Shown here: positions 9,150 to 18,805 of the stretch, piece after piece
How the letters are laid out: each line of letters opens with the position of its first letter
Position numbering within the stretch: position 1 is the stretch's first letter
Assembly: GCF_017356035.1 (NCBI RefSeq)
Contig: NZ_JAFIQX010000006.1
Coordinates: 248,001-312,000 of the forward strand
Length of the DNA: 64,000 bases
Direction: 5' to 3'
Origin: Longitalea luteola
GTDB taxonomy: Bacteria > Bacteroidota > Bacteroidia > Chitinophagales > Chitinophagaceae
The notes under the pieces: generated by a model
The model's database searches: none
What the model was told of the DNA's origin: nothing
The model's input: only the letters and a program-made list of their open reading frames with translations
Program-made: the position numbers and the translations under genes

Positions 9150-10880
9150 ATGCGGTATACACTTACTCTTGCAGCTATAATAGCCGGTTATTTCTCTCTT
9201 GCCCAGGATGCCAGTCTCGCAGTACGATCTCAAAACGCCATGGTTGCATCACGGGGTACAACCAGTGCAAACAAATCCAGGTCACCTGTTTTTGTAAGTT
9301 TTGCTTCGAGCAGTGTGCGTTTCAAAAAAGAAATGCCTGCAGACATAAAACAACAAACAGCATGGCAGATCTCCGCATGGAAAGGAGAGAAAGTGCACAC
9401 GCAACTGGTAGTTAAAGCTGAAAAAGATCTCGCCAACATCAGGTTGGTTACCGTTGATTTAAAGAACAGGCAAGGTCATGTCATTAAAAAAGACAACATT
9501 GTTACCGGTTTTGTTCAGTATGTGATGACTGACGAGTTTAAGAACGGGTGCGGCAAACGTAAATCTACCGACCTTGACTCCTCGCTGGCAGCAGATATCA
9601 TCAACACCGAGCTTTCTTCCGTAAAACTTACTCAAAACACCCTGCAGCCGGTATGGCTTAGCATTAAAGTGCCGGCAGACGCAAAAGCAGGTGTATATAC
9701 CGGCACGATCACCGTTGAGGCAGATAAAAAATATGTGTTGAATATAACACTGAATGTACTTGATAAGAAATTGCCTGCCCCTGATCAATATAAGTTTGAG
9801 TTGGACCTCTGGCAAAATCCCGCCGCAGTTGCACGCGTACACCAGGTGCCGCTTTGGAGTGATGCGCATTTTGCTTTAATGAAAAAATACTATACCATGC
9901 TGGCGGGCGCAGGCCAGAAAGCGGTTACGGTGAGCATTATTAACGAACCGTGGGGACATCAAACGTATGACGACTATCCCAGTCTGATCAAATGGACCAA
10001 AAAGAAGAACGGCGAGTGGAGCTATGATTACAGCCTGTTCGATAAATATGTTTCATTCGTTATGAGCTGCGGCATCAGCAGCCGGATCAACTGTTACAGC
10101 ATGGTGCCCTGGAAGATCGCATTTAGCTATTATGACGAAGCTTTGGGAAAAGATACTGTGTTTACGCAGCCAATTGGTTCAGCAGCCTATAACGAATTCT
10201 GGTCGAGGATGCTTACAGATTTCACCGCACACTTAAAAACCAGGAACTGGTTTGCAAAGACCACCATAGCCATGGATGAAAGACCAATGGCAGCCATGCA
10301 ATCAGTTATCGCATTATTGAAATCCATCGATAAGGATTGGAAGATCGCATTGGCCGGTGACTACCACCCCGAAATTGAAAAAGATATTTACGATTACTGC
10401 GTGGCTTCCCGATGGAAGTTTCCCGACGACGTGTTGAAGCGGCGTAAAAGTGAGGGAAAGATCAGCACCTGGTATACCTGCTGTATGGAAGCCTATCCCA
10501 ATGGCTTTACTTTTTCACCACCTGATGAACACGTCTTCATTGGATGGTATACGGCGGCCACGGAAATGGATGGTTATTTAAGATGGGCCTATAATAGCTG
10601 GACAAAAGACCCGCTCAAAGACAGCCGTTTCACGTCATGGCCGGCGGGCGACACCTATCAAATCTATCCCGGACCGCTGAGCTCCATCCGTTTTGAGAAA
10701 CTCATTGAAGGCATACAGGACCACGAAAAGATCAACATCTTGAGAAAAGAGTATGCAGGCAGCAACCAGACCGGCAAATTGAATGAACTGGAATCCGCAT
10801 TGAAAAGTTTCGACATAAAAAATCTGTCGGCCACAAGCGCGGAAGAAATGGTCACAAAAGTAAAGAGGCTGTTAAATTAG
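9150..10880 (+). CDS. GH123-like glycoside hydrolase (beta-N-acetylgalactosaminidase type, DUF4091)
   Basis: The protein has 576 residues with an N-terminal signal peptide (LTLAAIIAGYFSLAQ). An N-terminal beta-sandwich (about 45-215, with VKVPADAKAGVYTGTITVEA-like text) precedes a TIM-barrel-like catalytic part. GH123 enzymes use a neighbouring Asp-Glu pair in substrate-assisted hydrolysis. IAMDERPM places D376-E377 at that position. The C-terminal GPLSSIRFEKLIEGIQDHEKI is the DUF4091-like signature. Substrate is probably a terminal HexNAc. A GH20 gene follows within 30 bp, so the two likely act together. Confidence 0.78.
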   Translation: MRYTLTLAAIIAGYFSLAQDASLAVRSQNAMVASRGTTSANKSRSPVFVSFASSSVRFKKEMPADIKQQTAWQISAWKGEKVHTQLVVKAEKDLANIRLVTVDLKNRQGHVIKKDNIVTGFVQYVMTDEFKNGCGKRKSTDLDSSLAADIINTELSSVKLTQNTLQPVWLSIKVPADAKAGVYTGTITVEADKKYVLNITLNVLDKKLPAPDQYKFELDLWQNPAAVARVHQVPLWSDAHFALMKKYYTMLAGAGQKAVTVSIINEPWGHQTYDDYPSLIKWTKKKNGEWSYDYSLFDKYVSFVMSCGISSRINCYSMVPWKIAFSYYDEALGKDTVFTQPIGSAAYNEFWSRMLTDFTAHLKTRNWFAKTTIAMDERPMAAMQSVIALLKSIDKDWKIALAGDYHPEIEKDIYDYCVASRWKFPDDVLKRRKSEGKISTWYTCCMEAYPNGFTFSPPDEHVFIGWYTAATEMDGYLRWAYNSWTKDPLKDSRFTSWPAGDTYQIYPGPLSSIRFEKLIEGIQDHEKINILRKEYAGSNQTGKLNELESALKSFDIKNLSATSAEEMVTKVKRLLN

Positions 10881-10908
10881 TTTCGTGATCTTGTTAAAAC
10901 GTATAGCC

Positions 10909-12513
10909 ATGAAGACATTCATTCTTTTTTTACTGTTGACCGCTGCTTGTATACCCGTAATTTCGCAGCAGCCTGATTTCATCATTCCGCTGCCTGACAA
11001 ATTCACAAAGCAGGATGGCAGTTTTTCTTTAGATCAGTATACGCCAATTGTGATCCGCGAATCGGCTTTCCGTGATCAGGCAAATTTTCTGCAGCAGGAA
11101 TTACTTAAAAGAAATGGATTAACACTGGCTGTTCAATCGCAAAGCACAGTTCCATCCATTGTTATTGACCGGTTACCCGGGGCCGACAACGTAAAAGGAG
11201 AATATAAACTGAGCATCACGCCAAAAGAGATCAGCATAAGTGCACGAAGCCAGGAAGGTATTTTTTATGGCGTAACCTCCCTGGTTCAACTGATCCAGCA
11301 ATCGATCAGCAAAAATGCAACTGCATTAATACCCTGTTGGGATATTGAAGACAAGCCCGCCTTTGCGTGGCGGGGAATTTTGTTAGATGAGTCCAGGTAT
11401 TTTTTCGGAAAAGAAACGGTGAAATTCATACTCGACTGGATGGCGTTTTATAAACTGAATCGTTTTCACTGGCATCTCACCGATGACCCTGGATGGCGGT
11501 TGGAGATTAAGAAATACCCAAAACTTGGGTTAGTAGGTGGCGTTGGAAACTATTTTGATACGTTGGCAGCTGCCAAATACTATACACAGGAAGAGATCAA
11601 AGAGATCATTGCATACGCCCAGCAACGGTTTATTGAAGTGATCCCTGAAATTGACATGCCGGGGCATGCGAGGGGAGCGAATAAGGCATATCCTCAATTC
11701 AGTGGAGGAGGGTCGAAGCAGTATCCCGAATTTACATTTAACCCGGGCAGGGAAGAAACATACAAATATCTTACAGACATACTTAAGGAGACCAATGCAC
11801 TTTTCCCGTCTGAAATGATCCACCTGGGAGGCGACGAAGTGCATTTTGGGAATGAGCAATGGAACACCAATAAGGATGTGCAGCAGTTGATGAAGGATAA
11901 AAAGCTAGCGAATCTGAAAGCTGTAGAAACTTATTTTATCGAACGCATGGCCGATTCGGTTGTCAGGATGAACAACAAGGCGCTATTCTGGGACGAGGTG
12001 GCCGGCAGTTCATTCGATCCGGCCAACAGCATCATATTCTGGTGGAGACATGACAGAGCCGAACAGTTAAAACTGGCGCTCTCAAAAGGATTTACGGTAG
12101 TGTTGACACCGCGCATCCCGCTGTACTTCGATTTTGTGCAGGATACGATGCAGCGGGTTGGCAGAAGATGGAAACCCGACGGTTCTTACAGTTCCTTACA
12201 GCTGGTGTATGATTTTTCACCATCGCGGCTATATGACGCAAAACATGCCCCGTTGGTCTTAGGTATGCAGGGATCCATCTGGACCGAGCGCATTTCAACC
12301 ACTGACAAACTCGAATACATGATGTTTCCCCGGATCGCAGGACTGGCGGAAGCTTCATGGACAGCAGAAAATAAAAGGAAAGATTTTGCGGGCTTCAGCA
12401 GACGTATTGAAAAACATCTTGAATTATACAGAAAGCACCGGCTTTATTTTTATAATCCTTTTTCACCTCAGGAGAATCCTGAACCCATTGTTCCCGGCTT
12501 TATTAATCGTTAG
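10909..12513 (+). CDS. GH20 beta-N-acetylhexosaminidase
   Basis: ATG 10909 opens a signal peptide (MKTFILFLLLTAACIPVISQ), giving 534 residues; GTG 10885 is the upstream alternative. An N-terminal GH20b domain (about 25-145) is followed by the catalytic barrel. Family marks are FAWRGILLDESRYF (substrate-binding Arg), NRFHWHLTDDPGWRLEI, EIDMPGHARG and the catalytic pair in HLGGDEVHFG at D309-E310. It removes terminal GlcNAc or GalNAc with acetamido-assisted catalysis. Together with GH76 and GH123 it suggests a substrate with mannose and HexNAc residues. Confidence 0.95.
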   Translation: MKTFILFLLLTAACIPVISQQPDFIIPLPDKFTKQDGSFSLDQYTPIVIRESAFRDQANFLQQELLKRNGLTLAVQSQSTVPSIVIDRLPGADNVKGEYKLSITPKEISISARSQEGIFYGVTSLVQLIQQSISKNATALIPCWDIEDKPAFAWRGILLDESRYFFGKETVKFILDWMAFYKLNRFHWHLTDDPGWRLEIKKYPKLGLVGGVGNYFDTLAAAKYYTQEEIKEIIAYAQQRFIEVIPEIDMPGHARGANKAYPQFSGGGSKQYPEFTFNPGREETYKYLTDILKETNALFPSEMIHLGGDEVHFGNEQWNTNKDVQQLMKDKKLANLKAVETYFIERMADSVVRMNNKALFWDEVAGSSFDPANSIIFWWRHDRAEQLKLALSKGFTVVLTPRIPLYFDFVQDTMQRVGRRWKPDGSYSSLQLVYDFSPSRLYDAKHAPLVLGMQGSIWTERISTTDKLEYMMFPRIAGLAEASWTAENKRKDFAGFSRRIEKHLELYRKHRLYFYNPFSPQENPEPIVPGFINR

Positions 12514-12763
12514 TCGATCTGAAAGCGGAACGCTAAGTTTCCCGTTTACGTTTAAACCATTGCCTGATCTTTCCGGGCGGCATGGCATTCCATGTCATGT
12601 CTTTGGTTAACCAAACAACATATATCGTTTATTACGTCAACATTCCCTGTTGATAGTTATTATTTTCGAACGCCGTTGACCATTTTATGTGTCGAAACTA
12701 TTTTCCCTGGCAAATAAACCAGTGTTATGATTTAAATTTACTGTACACCTTATTATAAATTCT

Positions 12764-13723
12764 ATGAAATTATGTTTGCCAGGCCTGTTGATCTTTATTC
12801 TTTCCTTTTGCCCGCTTAAGCCTTATGCACAAACCAGGAGCTCTGTTTCCCCAGCCGCTACAATGGCGAGGGCCGACGACCTGAAATCAGTGAAAGCAGA
12901 ATTGGAAGCGCTTAATAATAAAATAGGAGCGTTCTATCGCAAAGAAGCTGCCGATTCCATGCTGACATTATATGCAAACAACTTTACTTTTTTACCCGAG
13001 TATAAGCCGGCGATCGTTGAGCGCACAGCCCTGCAACAATTCTTCAAAGACTGGTTCCAACAGGTTAGCAATCTCGACTATAAAAAGGCAATTTATAAGG
13101 TGGAAATATTTGATGATTACATCCTTGAGATCGGCACCTTTCGTTTAGGTTATTCAACAGATCGAAATGTAACAGGCAACTATACAGGTAAATACATGAT
13201 CATGTGGAAGCGGAATTCAGCATCACAATTATCAATGTTATCAGAAGCATTTGGTTCCGACAGGAACATTGGCCCGGCGGATGTTCCTTATGCAAACGTG
13301 GTGGTAAAAGAGAACTTTGTTTTGGACAAAAATATTTTAAGTACTGAACTGGCCAAAGACATCGAAGCGGCCGATAAAATGGTAGTGCAGGCCGTGGAGC
13401 AGGGAAATGGGCAGTTAAGAGCGGAGGGGTTTACTAAAGACGGAATTTATATGCCGCATTTTGGAACCATCCTGGAAGGTATGGATGCCCTTATCCCGTA
13501 CATGAAACGGATCTACGTTCCGGAGGCAAAGCTATATTCCAAAAACACCTACCGGGAGATCTTCCATACAGGAGAATATGTTTTCCTGCATGGTCATTTC
13601 AAAGGCGGATGGGGCGACCCGGTTAACGGAGGAAAGTTTGAGGGCAATATGTCAAATCTGATGAAGAAGAATAAAAAAGGGGAACTCCTGATGTACCGGC
13701 AACTGGCAAACAATGATCGATAG
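12764..13723 (+). CDS. Secreted tandem NTF2-like (DUF4440/SnoaL) protein
   Basis: The protein has 319 residues and a signal peptide (LLIFILSFCPLKPYAQ). Two NTF2-like folds are suggested. The first spans about 40-155 (MLTLYANNFTFLPEYKPAIV, then ILEIGTFRLGYS and KYMIMWKR). The second spans about 195-315 (AEGFTKDGIYMPHFGTILEGMDAL, then EYVFLHGHF). This fold is used by many small periplasmic enzymes and binding proteins, so no reaction can be assigned. It stands alone after a 250-bp gap in which I see no clear signal. Confidence 0.65.
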   Translation: MKLCLPGLLIFILSFCPLKPYAQTRSSVSPAATMARADDLKSVKAELEALNNKIGAFYRKEAADSMLTLYANNFTFLPEYKPAIVERTALQQFFKDWFQQVSNLDYKKAIYKVEIFDDYILEIGTFRLGYSTDRNVTGNYTGKYMIMWKRNSASQLSMLSEAFGSDRNIGPADVPYANVVVKENFVLDKNILSTELAKDIEAADKMVVQAVEQGNGQLRAEGFTKDGIYMPHFGTILEGMDALIPYMKRIYVPEAKLYSKNTYREIFHTGEYVFLHGHFKGGWGDPVNGGKFEGNMSNLMKKNKKGELLMYRQLANNDR

Positions 13724-13830
13724 CAAGCGCTTTATCGCAATGAACAGGCATTCCCGCGAAAGATCGGGCTGGCATATATTGTGCAGGTTATTAGCTGTGA
13801 AAATGAGATCCTGTTTCAAAAAATTGCGCT

Positions 13831-14907
13831 ATGCTGTATAGCAAGACCATCGATGACCTGCTTGATATAAAAGAGATCTATCTTGAGCCCGCCGTAAGAG
13901 AATACAAGAGAGGACAGGAAATACTAAACCGGTTTCCCGACGCCCGTCTTATTGAAGTGGCATCACACTGGAAAATTCCCGAATTACATGGATTTCAGGG
14001 TTCTGTAGAACATTGGCTGAAAATAAAAAGGAATATGTTGATCCTGGGCATAAAAAAATCATTGACCTGTCGCCCCAATACCCGCAGTTCAAACTTTGTA
14101 TCACCCAGCGAATCGAATGGCTGCACGATGTCATGCTCCTATTGTTATGTGCCACGGCGAAAGGGTTATGCCAACCCGATTACCTTGTTTGTGAACATCG
14201 AACAGATCATGGGCTATCTCGAACGTCATGCAAAACGGCAGGGGCCCAAAACAGTGCCAGATCATATTGATCCGGAATATTGGGTGTATGAGATTGGGGA
14301 AAACGGAGATTGTTCCGCAGATGCCGCAATATGCGACAATGTAAAAGATCTGATGACCTTGTTTAAAAGAATTCCCAATGGCAAACTCACTTTTGCTACC
14401 AAATTTGTTAACCGCAATATGTTGCATTACGACCCGCAGGGCAAAACCCGGATCCGTTTTAGTTTAATGCCGCATGAATTAAGTAAACTGGTGGATGTTC
14501 GTACTACTCCCATTAAAGCACGCATTGAGGCTATTAACGATTTTACGGCAGCCGGTTATGAAGTAAACCTCAATTTTTCTCCGGTTATCTATTATGAGGG
14601 CTGGGAAACAGACTGGTCTGATCTGTTTACCGAACTCAATGATGTAATGGACGACCGTACCAAACAACAGGTAAGCTGTGAGATCATTTTCCTCACGCAC
14701 AACGAACAATTGCACGATGTAAATATGGGTTGGCATCCGAAAGCAGAAGAGCTGCTTTGGCAACCAGCGTTACAGGAAGTGAAATACAGCGAAACAGGCG
14801 GACGCAATGTCCGGTATAAAAGAAGTATCAAAGGCTCGCTGGTAAAGCAACTGGAAACTATGGTACGTGAGAAATTGCCCTATTGTAAAGTCCGCTACGC
14901 ATTCTGA
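13831..14907 (+). CDS. Spore-photoproduct-lyase-like radical SAM protein
   Basis: The protein has 358 residues. The 4Fe-4S motif is Cx3Cx2C (NGCTMSCSYCYVPR, C98, C102, C105), the spacing used by SplB. C160 in ENGDCSAD aligns plausibly with the hydrogen-donor cysteine of Bacillus SplB and is followed, as there, by a small residue and an Asp. The family repairs UV-made thymine dimers of the spore type, but homologues also occur in bacteria that do not sporulate, where the role is not settled. The gene converges with a small methyltransferase gene 23 bp away. Confidence 0.8.
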   Translation: MLYSKTIDDLLDIKEIYLEPAVREYKRGQEILNRFPDARLIEVASHWKIPELHGFQGSVEHWLKIKRNMLILGIKKSLTCRPNTRSSNFVSPSESNGCTMSCSYCYVPRRKGYANPITLFVNIEQIMGYLERHAKRQGPKTVPDHIDPEYWVYEIGENGDCSADAAICDNVKDLMTLFKRIPNGKLTFATKFVNRNMLHYDPQGKTRIRFSLMPHELSKLVDVRTTPIKARIEAINDFTAAGYEVNLNFSPVIYYEGWETDWSDLFTELNDVMDDRTKQQVSCEIIFLTHNEQLHDVNMGWHPKAEELLWQPALQEVKYSETGGRNVRYKRSIKGSLVKQLETMVREKLPYCKVRYAF

Positions 14908-14920
14908 CGGTGTACCGTCA
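14905..14920. terminator. Short palindrome between convergent genes
   Basis: TGACGGT and ACCGTCA form a perfect 7-bp inverted repeat with a 2-nt centre. It overlaps the stop codon of the radical SAM gene and lies 11 bp before the end of the opposing methyltransferase gene. It is a weak candidate for a shared bidirectional terminator: the T-tract on the plus side is broken. Confidence 0.3.
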
Positions 14921-14930
14921 TAATTCTGCA

Positions 14931-15437
14931 TTAATGTTTTATTATCAATGCGCCATACCTGCCATACTGATCCGTGGTTTCAGGAATTATTTCCAGTTGG
15001 TGTTTCTTTGCCCTTGATTTAACGTAGGCGTTGTAAAAGTTCACATGCATGTCATCAACATATAAAAACCGGTTGCAAAGTGCCAATGCATGTTTAAAAT
15101 AATAAATGCGCGTTTCCATATCACCATAATCATAAAAAACAAAATCAAATCGCTGGTCAGTAAGCTGGAGAATGGAATCAATGTTGATATGCTTGTTCAC
15201 ATGAGAAGAAATAAAGGAACTCGTTTTGTTTGCCCAGTAAGGATCATGGTCTACTGTTCGAACGTTGCTGAATTTTGAATGAAAGAACGCCGAGCTTAAG
15301 CCACTTCCCGAGTCAAGTATATTCTCAACCTTTTCTGATTCAATCAGGTTTGCGCAGAATGTAAGAGATTCCACACTTGCAGCCATTGGCCGTTGTCCTT
15401 CTCCGAATTCACTGAAGTATTTATCAATAATGGTCAT
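14931..15437 (-). CDS. Small SAM-dependent methyltransferase-like protein
   Basis: The protein has 168 residues. It contains a SAM-binding-like glycine loop (NILDSGSGLSSAFF), a following acidic strand end (VRTVDHDPYW) and a motif-IV-like FDFVFYDYGD. The length covers only a core Rossmann domain. No substrate-recognition module is visible. The DDMHV stretch near the end could be a metal or substrate site. It points away from the RiPP region and may be unrelated to it. Confidence 0.65.
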   Translation of the reverse strand: MTIIDKYFSEFGEGQRPMAASVESLTFCANLIESEKVENILDSGSGLSSAFFHSKFSNVRTVDHDPYWANKTSSFISSHVNKHINIDSILQLTDQRFDFVFYDYGDMETRIYYFKHALALCNRFLYVDDMHVNFYNAYVKSRAKKHQLEIIPETTDQYGRYGALIIKH

Positions 15438-15957
15438 AAAAGATCAATGGTATTATGTGATGGTTTACATGCCAGAGCCGGAACAATAGAGGAGCATTTA
15501 TCTATACTGACGGAGACAGCTATTCGTTTACGTGATTCTTCAGGGACCTTGGTTTCTTTTGATACATCCTCTTCAAATCAAATATAATCAGGATTCATTA
15601 ATTTTTTACGTACGGTGCCAAAAAATATTTACAGTGCAACGCACGGCGCATAACCGAATTTTATAAAAATATTTCTGAATACGATCAGGCGTATACAAAC
15701 TGATGCATCGCTCGCAGGGTTCGATGTTGCAAAAGATTGTATGACTGCGTTTTTTTGCGGTCGCCTTTTTTCTACACATATTTACACAGTTATTAGTCTA
15801 ATTGACACACTTATGGGAAAAATCGCACACCTGTTAAAAAATATTTGTTTTTGATTTCATTTAAATTATATTGCAATAACACGTTCCCAATTCGTATATC
15901 CTAACAGGTGACTAATTCTGATAGTTAAGGCAAATTACCTTTAACTCATTAAACCTT
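15438..15957. other. 520-bp AT-rich gap upstream of RiPP cassette A
   Basis: No gene with good support lies here. The ten-base sequence AAAAATATTT occurs three times (15621-15630, 15665-15674, 15837-15846). A TTTG at 15844-15847 is followed 19 bp later by TATATTGC, a poor match to TAnnTTTG, so the promoter of the OMP gene may lie here but is not certain. A 46-codon frame from ATG 15447 has no recognisable content. Confidence 0.5.
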
Positions 15958-18432
15958 ATGCTTATGGCCCGTAGCGCATTATCCTGTAACAGGTATTCTG
16001 TTTTCAGGTTTTCCTGTAAGTCATATCCACTTTCACTCCTGTTTCTGCTAGTCTTTTCTTCCAATACTACCTTAGGGCAATGCTCAATCAAAGGCGTGAT
16101 TGCTGATTCGCTTAACAATCCCATACAATATGCTACCATAATTATCTCCAAAGATACTTCTATTATTACCCGCCTAATATCGGACGATAAGGGTCGTTAT
16201 GCGGTTACCAACCTGCCTGCCCGGGCCTATCGTTTTACGGTTTCTTATGCGAATGCCACCGATTGGGTCTCTTCTATTTCTCTGACCGGGGATACCATCA
16301 TTAATGTAATATTGAAAGACAGGTATAAAATATTAGGAGCGGTAGCGGTTCATGGACAAAGCGAATTTGAACGAAAAGCAGATCGTTATATATACACCCC
16401 TGATAAGCATGTAGCTGAGGGCAATAGTGCCATAGACATAATGCGGCATGTACCTCTTGTTCGATACGATGAAAAAAGCGGTGCGTTTTCTATAATTGGA
16501 AAAGAAGGAACTACAGTTTATATCAATAACAAAAAAACAGAGATACCCCGGGAAATGCTCACAGAAATGCTGCGAGCCATGCCCGCAACAAATATCAAAA
16601 ATGTAGAACTGATTACCAATCCCGGCAGCGAATATGCAGCCAATACATCCGGCGGAGTTATTAATATCAATATAAAGTGTCAATTACATGAAGGATGGCT
16701 GGGAATGCTTTCTTTTACGACGCAGCAGGGGCCTTATAATACTTCGGTAGCAAATGGCTACCTGAACTATAGAAAAGGCAGGGTAGGTCTTCAATTTACA
16801 CCTGTCATTAGCACCAATTACAATTATTCTATTGTAGGATCAACAATGTTGTTTACAGATAGCACCCAGCATCGTTTGTACACAAGAAATTATCGGCGAT
16901 ATGAGGTATTCGGTAATGGCTTGAAAGCAGACTATGATCTCAGTAAGCAAAGCGCCTTGAGTTATAATGGATGGTTCTCGTTTGTAACCGGACAATCGCA
17001 CCCATCAACCACTACAGAATTTTCAAAAGCGCAGAAAGATCAGGTTGACTCCATACAAAACCTTTCCGGTAAAGGGAAGGATAATTACATCTATAATTTT
17101 GGCAATCTGAACTACCATCACAAAATGGATGCTTCAGGCAAAACCTACCTCGATGCGAATCTTGATTACAACCATTTTTTTCAGCGCCGGGAAAACAGCT
17201 GGAATATTAATGAGGTAGATGCACAAGGCAAAATTGTTAGCCATCTTGGACAGTACACCAATAACCTCCCACAAAATTTCTTTAATCTCTCAGCAAGACT
17301 GGAATATGGCAAAACATTTTCAAAAAATATTAAATTTATTACCGGCGCCCAATTAAGTTCCACTTCGATCGACAACAACCAGCATTATTATACGGTATCA
17401 GGTGACCAATATAAATTGGATAATACGCAAAGCTTACATTATCAGTACAGCGAAAGATATTATGCAGGTTTTGTCAGTCTGGCTAAAAGTTTAAAGAAAT
17501 GGGATGCCAAACTTGGCTTAAGAGCGGAAGGAACAAACTATTCAACCAAAGAAGTAAAAACCGCCATATCCGCCGATAGCAGTTATATTAATTTATTTCC
17601 CAGTCTTTCCCTCGGTTATTCACCTAATAAACGTAATCAATTTGGATTGAGCTATTCCCGGAAGATCAGGCGGCCGAATGTTGAGCTGTTATTTCCCGGG
17701 CGGACCTATTATTCACAAGACTATTTTTCACAAAATAATCCTTTCCTAAAGCCGGTTATCTTTAACAGTACAGAGTTTTCCTACACTTTATTGAATAAGT
17801 ATGCTTTTTCCGTAACATACGCTCAAAGCTCCGATCAATATGCTAACTTTATTTTACCCATTGTTGAGGACGGCATAACCAAACTGAAACAGTCCTTCTA
17901 TAATTATGGAAATGTAAAGGGGTTGAATGTTGTATTAAGTATCCGGCAATCCCTTTTTAAGAACTTCTGCGACATTAACATAACACCTTCGTACAATTAC
18001 AGCAAATACGCCAGCAAAACACCGGAAATACCGGTTGAAGTAACCAATAACAGTTTCGATCTTTACTTTAATAACAATATCTATCTTTCTAAAAAGAAAA
18101 AATGGACCGGCTTTATAACCTTTAGATATAGTGGTCCGGCCACTGATATAAGCAGGGAACGTCTTAATGGTATTTCCTCCCTTACTTTAGAAGTTAAGAA
18201 AGTTGTTAAGGCTTTCTCCTTTAATCTGATCTTCAGTGACGTGTACAATGGCAGCTCCAAACTGAATTATCGTTTATATCCCAACTACCTGCTCCTCCAA
18301 AATGATCTTAACGGAAATGTTTATAATAGTTCAATCGCATGTAAGATCAGATACAATTTTGGCAACAATAAATTAAGAACGGTTGAAAGCCGGTCTTCTG
18401 CGAATGACGATATCCGAAACAGGGTAAACTAA
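15958..18432 (+). CDS. Outer-membrane beta-barrel family protein, RiPP cassette A
   Basis: The protein has 824 residues. A signal peptide (PLSLLFLLVFSSNTTLGQ) leads into a CarboxypepD_reg-like domain (CSIKGVIADSLNNPIQYATI, about 41-115). A TonB-receptor-like plug follows (AIDIMRHVPLVRYDE, then TTVYINNKK and NVELITNPGSEYAAN), and then a long OMP_b-brl_3-type barrel. It lacks the SusC signature. A paralogue with the same layout opens cassette B at 26285. I infer a role at the outer membrane in export, uptake or immunity for the modified peptide. The precursor gene starts 86 bp downstream. Confidence 0.85.
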   Translation: MLMARSALSCNRYSVFRFSCKSYPLSLLFLLVFSSNTTLGQCSIKGVIADSLNNPIQYATIIISKDTSIITRLISDDKGRYAVTNLPARAYRFTVSYANATDWVSSISLTGDTIINVILKDRYKILGAVAVHGQSEFERKADRYIYTPDKHVAEGNSAIDIMRHVPLVRYDEKSGAFSIIGKEGTTVYINNKKTEIPREMLTEMLRAMPATNIKNVELITNPGSEYAANTSGGVININIKCQLHEGWLGMLSFTTQQGPYNTSVANGYLNYRKGRVGLQFTPVISTNYNYSIVGSTMLFTDSTQHRLYTRNYRRYEVFGNGLKADYDLSKQSALSYNGWFSFVTGQSHPSTTTEFSKAQKDQVDSIQNLSGKGKDNYIYNFGNLNYHHKMDASGKTYLDANLDYNHFFQRRENSWNINEVDAQGKIVSHLGQYTNNLPQNFFNLSARLEYGKTFSKNIKFITGAQLSSTSIDNNQHYYTVSGDQYKLDNTQSLHYQYSERYYAGFVSLAKSLKKWDAKLGLRAEGTNYSTKEVKTAISADSSYINLFPSLSLGYSPNKRNQFGLSYSRKIRRPNVELLFPGRTYYSQDYFSQNNPFLKPVIFNSTEFSYTLLNKYAFSVTYAQSSDQYANFILPIVEDGITKLKQSFYNYGNVKGLNVVLSIRQSLFKNFCDINITPSYNYSKYASKTPEIPVEVTNNSFDLYFNNNIYLSKKKKWTGFITFRYSGPATDISRERLNGISSLTLEVKKVVKAFSFNLIFSDVYNGSSKLNYRLYPNYLLLQNDLNGNVYNSSIACKIRYNFGNNKLRTVESRSSANDDIRNRVN

Positions 18433-18518
18433 TCACAACTTTATTTATGCATAAAGAAGGGCGGTACCCGAAAAGCCCAAATAAACAGAGTAGGGGATCT
18501 TTAACCATTAATTTTTGA

Positions 18519-18716
18519 ATGATGAAAAAGTTAAATTTTCAACAGTTTGAACAGCTTACCGAAAATGCAGAAGGACAACTGGTAAGCGGTTTTTCCGAAG
18601 CTTTTGAAGGAAGCGTGTTGATGGGTGGTGATGACGGGGCCGGCAACCTGATTGGCTGCCAGGTGAACAATTGCCACGGTGGCAATTGTAATGACAGTTG
18701 TGGAAGTAAAGGATAA
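18519..18716 (+). CDS. RiPP precursor peptide A, double-glycine leader and four-Cys core
   Basis: The peptide has 65 residues (64 from ATG 18522). The leader is Gln/Glu-rich (LNFQQFEQLTENAEGQLVSG), resembling GG-type precursors of Bacteroidota. A double glycine at 36-37 (VLMGG) is the expected cut site for the C39 peptidase of the exporter two genes downstream. The remaining core of 28 residues is Gly/Asn-rich and holds C47, C52, C57 and C61, spaced x4, x4, x3. A radical SAM/SPASM gene follows, so thioether or other C-centred crosslinks are possible. No Ser/Thr dehydratase gene is present nearby. Confidence 0.85.
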   Translation: MMKKLNFQQFEQLTENAEGQLVSGFSEAFEGSVLMGGDDGAGNLIGCQVNNCHGGNCNDSCGSKG

Positions 18717-18723
18717 AATGAGT

Positions 18724-18760
18724 AAGCAATAATTGCTGTATATCGGCAATTATTGCTTTT
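18724..18760 (+). terminator. Hairpin after precursor A (likely partial terminator)
   Basis: Arms 18724-18736 and 18746-18758 form a perfect 13-bp stem with a 9-nt loop, followed by a short T-run. It sits 8 bp after the precursor stop and 46 bp before the maturase start. Such a structure would let many precursor transcripts end early while some read through to the enzymes. Confidence 0.75.
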
Positions 18761-18805
18761 CCTACTGGTTTTCAAAATAAATAATTAAAATATAAACGGG
18801 AATCT

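Noticed and set aside
15393-15587. Small plus-strand open frame before cassette A (also from ATG 15447)
   Set aside because: It partly lies antisense to the methyltransferase start, has no leader-like or membrane features and no recognisable domain.
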